From Streptomyces sp. TLI_053 (GTDB lineage: Bacteria; Actinomycetota; Actinomycetes; Streptomycetales; Streptomycetaceae), in assembly GCF_900105395.1 (NCBI RefSeq), contig NZ_LT629775.1:8583501-8647500 (forward strand): a DNA stretch of 64,000 nucleotides, read 5' to 3'. The number at the start of each line of letters is the position of its first letter. Positions within the stretch are counted from its first letter, which is position 1. The position numbers and the translations under genes are program-made. The notes under the pieces are model-generated. The model was not told the origin of the DNA, did no database searches, and was given only the letters and a program-made list of their open reading frames with translations. This document shows positions 35,369-43,934 of this stretch, piece by piece.

Positions 35369-35755
35369 ATGACTACGAAAGCGACTCTGTCCCTGGCTCC
35401 GGCGGCGTCGGTCGACGGCGGTCCACCGAAGGACGTCTACGCCGCCGCCTGTCCCTGCCGCGACATGCTCGACCTGCTCGCCAACAAGTGGAGCGCCCTT
35501 GCCCTGGGCGCGCTGGAGGAGGGGCCGCAGCGCTTCGGTGCCCTGCGCGCGCGGCTGCAGGGTGTCAGCCCCAAGGTGCTCACCCAGACCCTGCGCCGAC
35601 TGGAGGAGTTCGGGTTGGTGGACCGCGAGGTCTTCGCCGAGGTCCCGCTGCGGGTCGAGTACAGCCTGACCGGGCTCGGGCGTGACGCCTGCGCCCCGCT
35701 CGCCCACCTGCGGACCTGGGTCGAGCGGAACATCGACCGCTTCCCGGCCGCCTGA
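35369..35755 (+). CDS. HxlR-family redox-type regulator
   Basis: 128 residues with a winged helix: CPCRDMLDLLANKWSALALGALEEGPQRFGALRARLQGVSPKVLTQTLRRLEEFGLVDREVFAEVPLRVEYSLTGLG in segments matches HxlR/DUF24 regulators. The CPC near residue 28 is at the position of the conserved redox-sensing Cys of QorR/YodB. ATG at 35369 keeps the N-terminus in register with the family; longer readings extend into the promoter. Likely represses the divergent oxidoreductase and itself. Confidence 0.9.
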   Translation: MTTKATLSLAPAASVDGGPPKDVYAAACPCRDMLDLLANKWSALALGALEEGPQRFGALRARLQGVSPKVLTQTLRRLEEFGLVDREVFAEVPLRVEYSLTGLGRDACAPLAHLRTWVERNIDRFPAA

Positions 35756-35798
35756 GGCACCCCGAGGCCCGCCCGAGTCGCTGCGAGTCGCTGCGGGG

Positions 35799-36932
35799 TC
35801 ACTCGCCCGGGAAGACGACCCCCAGGTCGCGGCGGACGCCGTCCAGGACGCGCATGATGTCCAGCGTCTCGGCGAGCGGCATCAGCTCGGACTCCAGCCG
35901 CCCCGCGGCGATGCACCGGGCCGCCTCGGCCGCCTGGTAGCTCATCCCCCCGTCGCGCGGCGGGACGAAGGTGTCGAGGAGCTCGTTCTCCCGGCCGACG
36001 AGCCGGACCCGGGCGGCTCCGTAGAAGGGGCCGTCGATCTCCAGCCGGGCATGCGTTCCCGAGATCGACGCCGAGGTCGGCGTGCGGGCGAAGAGCGAGG
36101 TGTTCAGCACCCCGTGCGCGCCGGAGCCGCCGGTGACGACGATCGAGGCCTGCCCGTCGACACCGGTGAAGGCCTTCGTGCCCACCGCCGTGACCGAGGC
36201 GAACGGCCCGAGCACCATCGAGGCGAACGAGACCGGATACACGCCGAGGTCGAGGAGGGCGCCGCCCGCCAGCTCGGGGGCGAACAGGCGGTGCGCCGGG
36301 TCGGGATCCATCCGCTGCCCGTGGTCGGCCGTCACGGTGTGCACCTCGCCGAGCAGCCCGGACGCCAGCACCTGGCGGACCACGTCGATGTGCGGCAGGA
36401 AGCGTGTCCACATCGCCTCCATCAGGAACACCCCGCGCTCGCGGGCCGCCTCGATCAACTGCTCGGCCTCGCGGGCGTTGCGTGTGAACGCCTTCTCGAC
36501 GAGAACGTGCCGGCCCGCCTCGACGGCGAGCATCGCGTGCTCGAAATGGGCCGAGTGCGGCGACGCGACGTAGACGATGTCCACCTCGTCGTTCCCGGCC
36601 AGCTCGGCGTAACTGCCGTGCGCCGCGGGGATGCCGAACCGGTCGGCGAACGCCCGGGACCGCGCGGCGTCGCGCGAGCCGACCGCCACGACCCGCTGCC
36701 CGGTGTGCTGCCGCAGGGTCTCGGTGAAGTGCGCCGCGATCCCGCCCGGCGCCAGCACGCCCCAGTTCAGGGCGGGTGCTTCACGGGGGGAGGGAGTGCG
36801 GGGCGCAGGCAGCACGGTGCCCGCCGTCCCGTCCGCGGCGCTGTCCGCGGCGCTGTCCGCGGCGCTGTCCGCGGCGCTGTCCGCGGCGCTGTCTGTGGCG
36901 CCGTCCGCGGCGATCGACCGTTCCTGCGTCAT
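35799..36932 (-). CDS. Gfo/Idh/MocA family oxidoreductase
   Basis: NAD(P)-dependent sugar or cyclitol dehydrogenase-like protein of 377 residues. The Rossmann fold begins NWGVLAPGGIAAHFTETL (variant of the GxGxxG motif), with VDIVYVASPHSAHFEHAMLAVEAGRHVLVEKAFTRN (EKP-motif equivalent, here EKA) and GGALLDLGVYPVSFA in the C-terminal domain. The N-terminal 40 residues are unusual: five SAAD repeats encoded by a perfect 12-base tandem repeat. Substrate cannot be inferred. ATG at 36932 follows GAGAGG. Confidence 0.88.
   Translation of the reverse strand: MTQERSIAADGATDSAADSAADSAADSAADSAADGTAGTVLPAPRTPSPREAPALNWGVLAPGGIAAHFTETLRQHTGQRVVAVGSRDAARSRAFADRFGIPAAHGSYAELAGNDEVDIVYVASPHSAHFEHAMLAVEAGRHVLVEKAFTRNAREAEQLIEAARERGVFLMEAMWTRFLPHIDVVRQVLASGLLGEVHTVTADHGQRMDPDPAHRLFAPELAGGALLDLGVYPVSFASMVLGPFASVTAVGTKAFTGVDGQASIVVTGGSGAHGVLNTSLFARTPTSASISGTHARLEIDGPFYGAARVRLVGRENELLDTFVPPRDGGMSYQAAEAARCIAAGRLESELMPLAETLDIMRVLDGVRRDLGVVFPGE
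36831..36911. repeat. 12-bp tandem repeat encoding SAAD
   Basis: Five perfect or near-perfect copies of GCGGCGCTGTCC in the 5' end of the oxidoreductase gene. Copy number is likely to vary without changing frame. Confidence 0.85.
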
Positions 36933-37022
36933 GGGGGTCCTCTCGAAGGGCGGGCGAAGGCGGTGCCGGGGCGCGGGCGCCGGCCTCGCAGGTGCCCGGG
37001 CGGTTCGGTGGTCCACGGTCGG

Positions 37023-37205
37023 TCAGACGTTGCCGGTCGAGCGTTTCTTCCGAGAGCCCGGCGGCCCCGGACGGTTGCGTGACCGGCTGCCCTCGGCGAG
37101 CTCGTCGAGAAAACGGCCGTCGCGGAGTTCTACCACGCGGTCGGCGCGTTCCATCAGGTCGGGGTCGTGGGCCCGGGCCACGATGTCTTCGGCACGAAGG
37201 TGGAG
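37023..37205 (-). pseudogene. ABC-transporter ATPase C-terminal remnant
   Basis: About 60 codons read EDIVARAHDPDLMERADRVVELRDGRFLDELAEG and then a basic tail to TGA at 37023. This is the H-loop and end of an ABC ATPase (usually THDPDLMERADRVVELRDG). The His remains but everything upstream, including Walker A and B, is missing, and no start is present. A deletion fusing unrelated DNA is likely. Confidence 0.8.
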
Positions 37206-37324
37206 GGCCTGGCTTCGTCGGGAGCGGGGGTTCTACCGGCTCAAGGGCGGCACCGCTCGCCCGATCGCGCAGAGCCGTGCTGTGCGTGCTCCCCCGGAAC
37301 GGGCGCACGCCCCGTCGACGAGGT

Positions 37325-37382
37325 CCGCGACCGAAAGGTGCCGTGGGTGGTCCTGGACCACTCACAGCACCTTCGGTCGCGG
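37325..37382. other. 58-nt imperfect palindrome
   Basis: Two arms of 28-29 bases centred at 37354, beginning CCGCGACCGAAAGG and ending CCTTCGGTCGCGG, with few mismatches. It begins two bases after the stop codon of the large secreted protein (minus strand), so a terminator is the simplest reading. Its length is unusual for that. Confidence 0.75.
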
Positions 37383-37384
37383 AA

Positions 37385-40300
37385 TCAGGGAAGGTTCGGT
37401 GTGCAGGACACGAAGGGATCACACCCCGCATAACCGGGAGTCCCGACGTAGAACCGGTCGTTCTCCAGCACGCGAGCGCCCTTGAACAAGTGCCAGCCCA
37501 TGGGTGACGCGATCCCGGTGTTGTGCTTCAGTGGAATGGCTCCTCGCCCGCAGACAGCGGTCAGGTACCCGGCCGAGTCCACGGTCGGCAGCGCGAACCG
37601 CGGATCGAATGCGAGCTTGTACGGTCCGTTTCCCACCCGGGACGCGTACAGCTGGGCACAGTCGTTGCCGGTGAACCCGGTCGGCGGGTTCTGGCCGCCG
37701 CCGCCCTGTTTGCTCGCCGCGAAAGGGTACTCGTCGCAGCTGGGGCTGTCCGTGGCGACAGCGGGGGCCGTCCAGCTCCCGGGGCAGATGACGGCGCGGT
37801 TGGCCGTTCTGTTCGCCTCGCTGCTCTCCCGGTTGAGCGGCCGTTTCCACTCGGCGCTGCCGGGGTGGGTCGCCAGGCGCTTCTGCAACCACCAGTACAG
37901 CGCGCCCGCCGCAGGATACCTCTTCGTGTTGAGCTTGAGGACCGGCACGACGTCCTTCATCACGCAACCCGGGCGGCGGGCGGGGACCTCGTTGTCGCAG
38001 CGCACTTCGTAGGCGAGGTTGTTGAGGCCACCGCCCGTGGTCTCGGGGAACTCGGGCACCCGCGGCGAGATCGCGACGCCCATGTCGATGCTCGTGCTGC
38101 CGGTCGTACCTGTCGGGACGGTCCACTGGTGGCGCACCCAGGTCTTCGCCGTGTGGTAGTCGCCCGGCACCCACAACCAGCCGCCCTCCGAGCCGGTGAC
38201 GGTTGTGCTGCAAGCGGGGGCGCACTGGAACGAAAGCATCGGCGAGGTTTCACCCAGCGCCGTGAAGCCCGGCAACGGCGTCCAGGTGTACTGCTCGTCG
38301 AAGTAGGTCTCGTTGAACGTGAGTTTCACCATGTGGGTGACACCCCAGACCAGGGTGCCGATCGGTTCCTGGTTCTGCAGGTACGTGAGGGTGACCGTCC
38401 GGTTCACGCACGCGTCGAACCGGCTCATGGTCGAGGGCGTGCTGATGCTGGAGACACAGCCCGGCAGCAGGTCGGGGGACGCCGCAGCCAGTCCGGCGCC
38501 GGGCGCCGGCTCTCTGCTCCGGGTCTCGGCGACTTGCACGAGTTCCTCCGGCGTCATCGGATCGACGCGTATGCAGGTCTGACGCCCGGTCGATCGATCG
38601 ATGGGACCGCAGGTGTTCTCCGGAGTGTTGGCACGCCAACCGGCGCCGCCGCCCACACCGAGGTTGATGACCTGACGCTCGTCCTCCAGATAGGAGCTCT
38701 CGTACTCGATGTCGGGGGCGTTCTCGTCCGCCTCGGGGAGGTTGAAGTCCGCGAGCATGACGTAGTTGCCCGGGACGAAGGCGACGGCGTCGAAGGCGAT
38801 GTCTGCGTCCCCGGTACCCCCGGGAACGATGTTCGTCAGCCGGACCTCGGGAACGGTGTTGCCGAAGGCGAAGGCGCCCAGCGGAACCCAGCGGTTCTTG
38901 CCGGTCCCTGCCGTCTGGTCGATCGCGACGCGTGCGGGCCCGGCGTCGGTGACCACCTCGTACACGGCCTGCCGGGTCTGCGCGCCGTGGTCGGGGACGT
39001 GCACGTAGACCTTGGCCTGCCTGGTTTCGATCGGGTGGTTGAGGCGCCATGATCCGGACGTCCTCAGGAGTCGGCCCTTCGCGTCGTCGGCGCGGGTGTG
39101 GGAGAAGAAGAAGTGCCCTCCGAAGCCGGCGCCGAGCTGGTGGAGGTCGGCCTTGGCGGGGAACGTCGCGGCGTTCGGATCGCTGCCGAACGTCATGGTG
39201 AAGGTGCCCGCGTTCGGAGCCGGACGCGGGCAGCCAGGACGTACCGAGGGCACGTCGTCGGCCACGTCGTCGATGACCAGCGCGCCCGCCGGCAGGCCGT
39301 CCAGGGAACACGCGGGCGGGTAGGCCGTGCCGTCGGGTTCCTCCTTGTACGTGTCGTTGAACCGTACGAGTTCGTTCCCGCAGGAGTAGTCGCAGTCCGC
39401 TTTCCAGGTGACCGGCTGGTTCCACCAGCACTTGAGGTCATCGCGCGCGCACGGCCCCTGTCCAGGGCTGTTGCTGGAACCGTCCGAGATGTAGCCCGGC
39501 ATGCAGTTGTTCTGCGCCGTGCAGAACCAGGACTCCTCCGGCTTCGCCGCAGCCCGGAGGTTCTTGGCACTCCCGGGTGTCAGGGCACTCCCCTCCTTGC
39601 CGTTCCACCACGCCTGGCGGTATCCACTCACCATTTTTCCCGGGGACTCAAGACCTTCCAGCGGGTGTCCGGCCCAGCCGATGACCTTCTCCTGGTAGGG
39701 CCAGTCCTGCGGATGAGCGGCATCCGAGTAGTCGTCGGTGCCGTCGAGGTGCTCCAGGAAGGGCAGGCGTCCGGCGTCCCACTCGGGGTTGGCGGGGTTG
39801 TTGGCCCAGCCGACACCCCAGGGGCCTCCGTCGCCGCTCCGGGGGTAGAACCCGGAGTTGTACGCCCACAGCGCGAAGTACCAGTTCTCGATCTTCGATG
39901 CGTAGCCGTTGTTGACGGTCAGTCCGGCGGCGCGGGTCTGGTTCCACTTGTTGGAGAGGATCTGCAGCCCGGCCGCGATGTTGGTGACGTAGTCGAGCGC
40001 CACGGCGCGCTGGGTCTGGTAGGGCAGGGCGGTCTCGCCCGGCCGTTCCTTCCCGGCCAGACGCATGCCGTCGGTGACCTGGGTGACACCGTACCCGCAG
40101 TCGGCCTTCGACCAGTTGACGTCCCAGTCGTTGGCCGGATTGCCGTCGTAGTAGTCGATGCCGTAGTAGTTGCCGATGAGCGGGTTGCCGGTGACACCGG
40201 GAACCGCCGAGCGCGCGGCCTGCCACAGGTTCGATTCCTGTGCGGCGACGCCGAGCATGATCTGTGCCGGTACCCGCCCGTTGCCGTCGAGGATGGGCCG

Positions 40301-41800
40301 GGGGAACAAGGCCTGCGGCTGGTAGGCCGGCATCCCCAGGTTCTTCCAGTTCGCCGGGCGGACGGTGTTCTGGTTCAAGGTGCCCTGGACGGCTTGGTCG
40401 ACCGCCCACTCGACCTGGCGGGGCTTGGGCTGGACAGCCTGGTTCCGGGGATCGTTGCGCGGCACCGCGCAGGTGCGCTCGGACTCGACGGTCTCGGTGG
40501 GGTCGGCCGTCGTCGCGCCGGGCACGGCGGCACCTGCGGCTCCGGGTGCCGGGACTACCCCGAGTTTCGGCGAAGGAGCCGCACCCTGGGCCCTGTTCGG
40601 ACTCGGCACGGCGCCCGGGTCTACGGTTCCCGCGCCGATCCGGCCGCCGTCGGTGCGACCCAACGCCACCATGACCGGCCGGGGAGACCTGGCCTCGTCG
40701 GGGCCGAGTCGCGAGTCCCTGCCGTCGGCCCACTCGCTGAGGGTGACGACAGTCTCGCCCTTGGTGCTGACCCTGGCCTCCTTCGGTGCCGTGGGCAGCA
40801 GCCTGGTGCTGGTGGGCGGCTTCTCCGTGCCCCTGGTCACGGGGCCGGTCACGTACACGGTGCCTGCGGCGTCGCGGGTGAGGCCCGTCGCGGTCAGCGG
40901 TCCCCGGGCCAGCTCCGTCGGCCTTGTCCTTCTCACATCGGGTCTCCTGATCAGGTCCCCGGCGACGCGTCCGACCACGGCCGAGTCGGTGGTGCGGCCG
41001 GTCCCCGGCCCGTCCACGGACCTGTCCGCAGTGCTCCGGCCGACGGTATCCGAGTCGAGGAACACCACGCCGCCGTCCTTGTCGGCGGTGAGGCGGAACG
41101 GCACACCGACGGTCCGTGAGACCGGGGTGGTGGCACCGCTGGTCTCGACCTTGACGAGGGCGCCCGCGCCCGCGGCGACGACGGAGCCGTCCTTGACCGG
41201 GACAGCGGAGGTGAGCTGCCCCTCGGTCTCGATCGGGGCGGCGATCCTTCCCGTCGCTGCGTCGACGCGGATCAGCCGGGTGCCGGCCCTGTCCTCCCCA
41301 CCGGACTGGGTGAGGACGGCTGTCTCGTCGACGCCGCAGCCCGGGTTGTAGTAGGAGAGCGAGGCCTGCAGGTCCAGCTTCGTCACGGTGCCGTCGGCCA
41401 GATCGACGATCGCGGTGAACCCGCCGCGGGCCATCAGCTCGGGCCTGTTGGTGAAGGTCCGCGGCGCGTAGACGACGACGGCACGCCGGCCGGAGCCGGT
41501 CACGCAGGCGTTGCCGATCCACAGGTCGGTATCGAAGCCCGGCTCGGACAGCGAGGCGGCGGTGCGCCACGCGTAGCCGTCCCTGGCGTCCGCGACGACG
41601 ATGTGGAAGCCCTCGGCGTCGCCCGTGGTGGTCCACGCCCGGTCCTCGGAGGACTTCGGCGCCGTGGGTGCCGCGTCCGCCGGGACGGTGTTCGCCGAGA
41701 GCGCGGCGAACGCCATGAGTGCGGCGGCGCCGAGCGCTGTCCAGGTGTGACGTGTTCGCAGCCGTTCACGTTTTTGTGCGGTTCTGCCCCGTGGTCGCAT
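37385..41800 (-). CDS. Large secreted protein with transglycosylase-like and golvesin-like domains
   Basis: 1471 residues from ATG at 41800 (GGGAGG eight bases upstream). Signal peptide: RTRHTWTALGAAALMAFAALSA. Residues 45-330 resemble a propeller of PQQ/YVTN-type strands. Around 500-690 is a lysozyme-like domain with IMLGVAAQESNLWQAA (catalytic Glu near 521), DCGYGVTQVTDGM and WYFALWAYNSG, as in SLT transglycosylases. Residues about 905-1012 form a golvesin C-terminal-like domain (SWRLNHPIETRQAKVYVHVPDHGA; VRLTNIVPGGTGDADIAFDAVAFVPG). The rest is Cys-containing and unassigned. It resembles NocE-type giant secreted proteins of actinomycetes. Wall remodelling is likely. Confidence 0.85.
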   Translation of the reverse strand: MRPRGRTAQKRERLRTRHTWTALGAAALMAFAALSANTVPADAAPTAPKSSEDRAWTTTGDAEGFHIVVADARDGYAWRTAASLSEPGFDTDLWIGNACVTGSGRRAVVVYAPRTFTNRPELMARGGFTAIVDLADGTVTKLDLQASLSYYNPGCGVDETAVLTQSGGEDRAGTRLIRVDAATGRIAAPIETEGQLTSAVPVKDGSVVAAGAGALVKVETSGATTPVSRTVGVPFRLTADKDGGVVFLDSDTVGRSTADRSVDGPGTGRTTDSAVVGRVAGDLIRRPDVRRTRPTELARGPLTATGLTRDAAGTVYVTGPVTRGTEKPPTSTRLLPTAPKEARVSTKGETVVTLSEWADGRDSRLGPDEARSPRPVMVALGRTDGGRIGAGTVDPGAVPSPNRAQGAAPSPKLGVVPAPGAAGAAVPGATTADPTETVESERTCAVPRNDPRNQAVQPKPRQVEWAVDQAVQGTLNQNTVRPANWKNLGMPAYQPQALFPRPILDGNGRVPAQIMLGVAAQESNLWQAARSAVPGVTGNPLIGNYYGIDYYDGNPANDWDVNWSKADCGYGVTQVTDGMRLAGKERPGETALPYQTQRAVALDYVTNIAAGLQILSNKWNQTRAAGLTVNNGYASKIENWYFALWAYNSGFYPRSGDGGPWGVGWANNPANPEWDAGRLPFLEHLDGTDDYSDAAHPQDWPYQEKVIGWAGHPLEGLESPGKMVSGYRQAWWNGKEGSALTPGSAKNLRAAAKPEESWFCTAQNNCMPGYISDGSSNSPGQGPCARDDLKCWWNQPVTWKADCDYSCGNELVRFNDTYKEEPDGTAYPPACSLDGLPAGALVIDDVADDVPSVRPGCPRPAPNAGTFTMTFGSDPNAATFPAKADLHQLGAGFGGHFFFSHTRADDAKGRLLRTSGSWRLNHPIETRQAKVYVHVPDHGAQTRQAVYEVVTDAGPARVAIDQTAGTGKNRWVPLGAFAFGNTVPEVRLTNIVPGGTGDADIAFDAVAFVPGNYVMLADFNLPEADENAPDIEYESSYLEDERQVINLGVGGGAGWRANTPENTCGPIDRSTGRQTCIRVDPMTPEELVQVAETRSREPAPGAGLAAASPDLLPGCVSSISTPSTMSRFDACVNRTVTLTYLQNQEPIGTLVWGVTHMVKLTFNETYFDEQYTWTPLPGFTALGETSPMLSFQCAPACSTTVTGSEGGWLWVPGDYHTAKTWVRHQWTVPTGTTGSTSIDMGVAISPRVPEFPETTGGGLNNLAYEVRCDNEVPARRPGCVMKDVVPVLKLNTKRYPAAGALYWWLQKRLATHPGSAEWKRPLNRESSEANRTANRAVICPGSWTAPAVATDSPSCDEYPFAASKQGGGGQNPPTGFTGNDCAQLYASRVGNGPYKLAFDPRFALPTVDSAGYLTAVCGRGAIPLKHNTGIASPMGWHLFKGARVLENDRFYVGTPGYAGCDPFVSCTPNLP

Positions 41801-41949
41801 GGATTCCTCCCGTGTCCGGGCACAGGTGTGCCCGCCGCCGCGCGTCGACCGGTGGGCCGCCTGTCGCGGTGGTGTGCGAGGCCGCCGCGAAGAGCGGCGG
41901 GTGGGAAGTGACGCGGGGAGGGCGTCCTGCGGAGCGGGTCGGACCTGGG

Positions 41950-43251
41950 CTACCTCCGCAGGGCTTCGACGGGTTCGACGCGGGCGGCGCGCCAGGCCGG
42001 ATAGAGCCCGGCCAGCAGGCCGGTGGCGAGCCCGATGGCGGGGGCCGCCGCGACCGTGCCCGGCGCGACCACGGGTGTCCACTCGCGCGTGGTGCTGGTC
42101 ACGATCACCGTGACGACGCCCAGGCCGGTCCCCACCAGCCCGCCGAGCGCGCCGAGTGCCGCGGACTCGGCGAGGAACTGGCCCGCGACGTGCCGTCCGC
42201 GTGCGCCGAGGGCGCGCCGCAGGCCGATCTCGCAGGTGCGTTCCATGACCGCGACCAGGGTGGTGTTGGCGATGCCGACGGCGCCGATGACCAGGCAGAT
42301 GCCGGCCAGCAGGAGGAAGAGCGCGCTCAGGTCGGACGCGACCCCGTTACGCAGGGTGCGCGGATCCGGTGGTGGGACCGGTTTGAAGTAGTCGGGGTGG
42401 TCGGGGCGCAGCGCGTAGGGGGCCTCGTCGGCGACCTGCCGGGCGGCGCCGATCCTGGTGGTGATGAGCATGGTGGCGCGCCGGCCCTCCTGGGGCGGCC
42501 CCCAGACCCGCTCCGCGGCGCTTCGCGGGACCAGGACGGAGAGCAGCAGGTCCGCCTCGCGGTCGGTGTCGGCGACGATCCCGACCACGGTGAACGGGAC
42601 GTCACCGACGAAGACGGCGGGCCGGGTCTCAAGAGTGGCGATCCCGAGGCGTGCGGCGACGCCCTGGCCGAGGACCGCGACCTGTGTGGCCCGGGAGTCG
42701 TGGAAGGCGTCCCAACCGCGCCCTTCCGCGAAGTGGGCGCCGGCGGCGTCGAGGACTCCGGCGGAGGCGGCGACGACCTGGACGGGCTGGCCGTCCGCGT
42801 CCCGGCCGACCGGGGCCGCACGGACGGTCGCGCCGGGCGGCAGCCGAACGGGCCAGTGGACTCCTGCGCCGGTCACGCCGTTGAGTGCGCGTACCCGCTC
42901 GTCGGCATCCGGGGTGAACGCGAGTGGCAGCATCGCGGGATCCGCCCCGCCGGTGTCCTCGACGGTCACCTCGGTCGCGGCCAGGCGGTCGAAGCGTTCG
43001 CCGATCTGCCCGGTCGCGGTGGCGGTGAGACCGAGAACCGCGACGAACGTGCCCACGCCGAGCACGGTGCCCAGCGCGGTCAGCGCGGAGCGTGCCGGGC
43101 GTTGCAGCACGCCGGCGACTGCTTCGGTGGCCAGGTCGCGCCACCGCATACGCGAGCGCGGCGTCCGAGCGGCGCCGTGGTTGCCGGGCCGGGTGTCCGG
43201 TGGGTCGGCGGAGGCGCTGTGGGGAGTGCCAGGTGGCTCGGCGCGGGTCAT
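41950..43251 (-). CDS. MacB-like ABC transporter permease
   Basis: 433 residues with four membrane helices: one after the N-terminus (ALTALGTVLGVGTFVAVLGLTAT) and three at the end, enclosing a periplasm-facing MacB-type domain. The C-terminus ALFLLLAGICLVIGAVGIANTTLVAVMERTCEIGLRRALGARGRHVAGQFLAESAALGALGGL (in segments) is the FtsX/MacB signature. ATG at 43251 overlaps the ATPase stop as ATGA. With the neighbouring ATPase and adaptor it should form a three-part mechanotransmission exporter. Confidence 0.93.
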   Translation of the reverse strand: MTRAEPPGTPHSASADPPDTRPGNHGAARTPRSRMRWRDLATEAVAGVLQRPARSALTALGTVLGVGTFVAVLGLTATATGQIGERFDRLAATEVTVEDTGGADPAMLPLAFTPDADERVRALNGVTGAGVHWPVRLPPGATVRAAPVGRDADGQPVQVVAASAGVLDAAGAHFAEGRGWDAFHDSRATQVAVLGQGVAARLGIATLETRPAVFVGDVPFTVVGIVADTDREADLLLSVLVPRSAAERVWGPPQEGRRATMLITTRIGAARQVADEAPYALRPDHPDYFKPVPPPDPRTLRNGVASDLSALFLLLAGICLVIGAVGIANTTLVAVMERTCEIGLRRALGARGRHVAGQFLAESAALGALGGLVGTGLGVVTVIVTSTTREWTPVVAPGTVAAAPAIGLATGLLAGLYPAWRAARVEPVEALRR

Positions 43252-43934
43252 CCGGGTGATCCGGCGAGTTCGGACAGGACGCCGTCGCGGATGGCCAGGG
43301 TGCGGGTGCCGCGCCGGGCGACCGCGGCGTCGTGGGTGATCAGCAGCACGGTGACGCCGTCCGCGTTGAGCTCGTCCAACAGCGCGAGGACGTCCGACGA
43401 GGTGGCGCTGTCCAGGTTGCCGGTGGGTTCGTCGCACAGCAGCAGTGCGGGCCGGGGCGCCAGTGCGCGGGCGATCGCGACGCGCTGTCGTTCCCCGCCG
43501 GAAAGTGTGGTGGGCAGGGCGTGGAGGCGGTGGGCCAGTCCGACGCGTGTCAGCGCATCGCGGGAGCGGACGCTGCGCTCCGTTGGGGGGACCGCTCCGT
43601 AGAGCATCCCCAGTTCGACGTTCTCCGCCGCGCTGCGGTGCGGCAGGAGGTGGAACGCCTGGAACACGAACCCGATGCGGGCTCCCCGAATTGCGGTGCG
43701 CGCACTGTCCTTGAGGGTGCCGGTGTCGGTCCCGTCCAGCCGGTAGGTGCCGCAGGTCGGCCGGTCGAGCAGACCGGCGACGTTGAGGAACGTGGACTTG
43801 CCGGACCCCGAGGGACCGATCACCGTGACGAACTCGCCGCGCTCGACCACGAGATCGGCGGGACGCAGGGCGAGAACCGGAGGTGGGCCCGGGTAGGTCA
43901 GGCCGACGCCGTCGAAAGTGAGGACCGGCGTCAC
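43248..43934 (-). CDS. MacB-like ABC transporter ATPase
   Basis: 228 residues with Walker A GPSGSGKST, Q-loop FVFQAFHLLPHRSAAENVELGMLYG, signature LSGGERQRVAIARALAPRP and Walker B ALLLCDEPTGNLDS. These match LolD/MacB-type ATPases. Overlap with neighbours on both sides shows one operon: adaptor, ATPase, permease. Substrate is not shown. Confidence 0.95.
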   Translation of the reverse strand: MTPVLTFDGVGLTYPGPPPVLALRPADLVVERGEFVTVIGPSGSGKSTFLNVAGLLDRPTCGTYRLDGTDTGTLKDSARTAIRGARIGFVFQAFHLLPHRSAAENVELGMLYGAVPPTERSVRSRDALTRVGLAHRLHALPTTLSGGERQRVAIARALAPRPALLLCDEPTGNLDSATSSDVLALLDELNADGVTVLLITHDAAVARRGTRTLAIRDGVLSELAGSPG

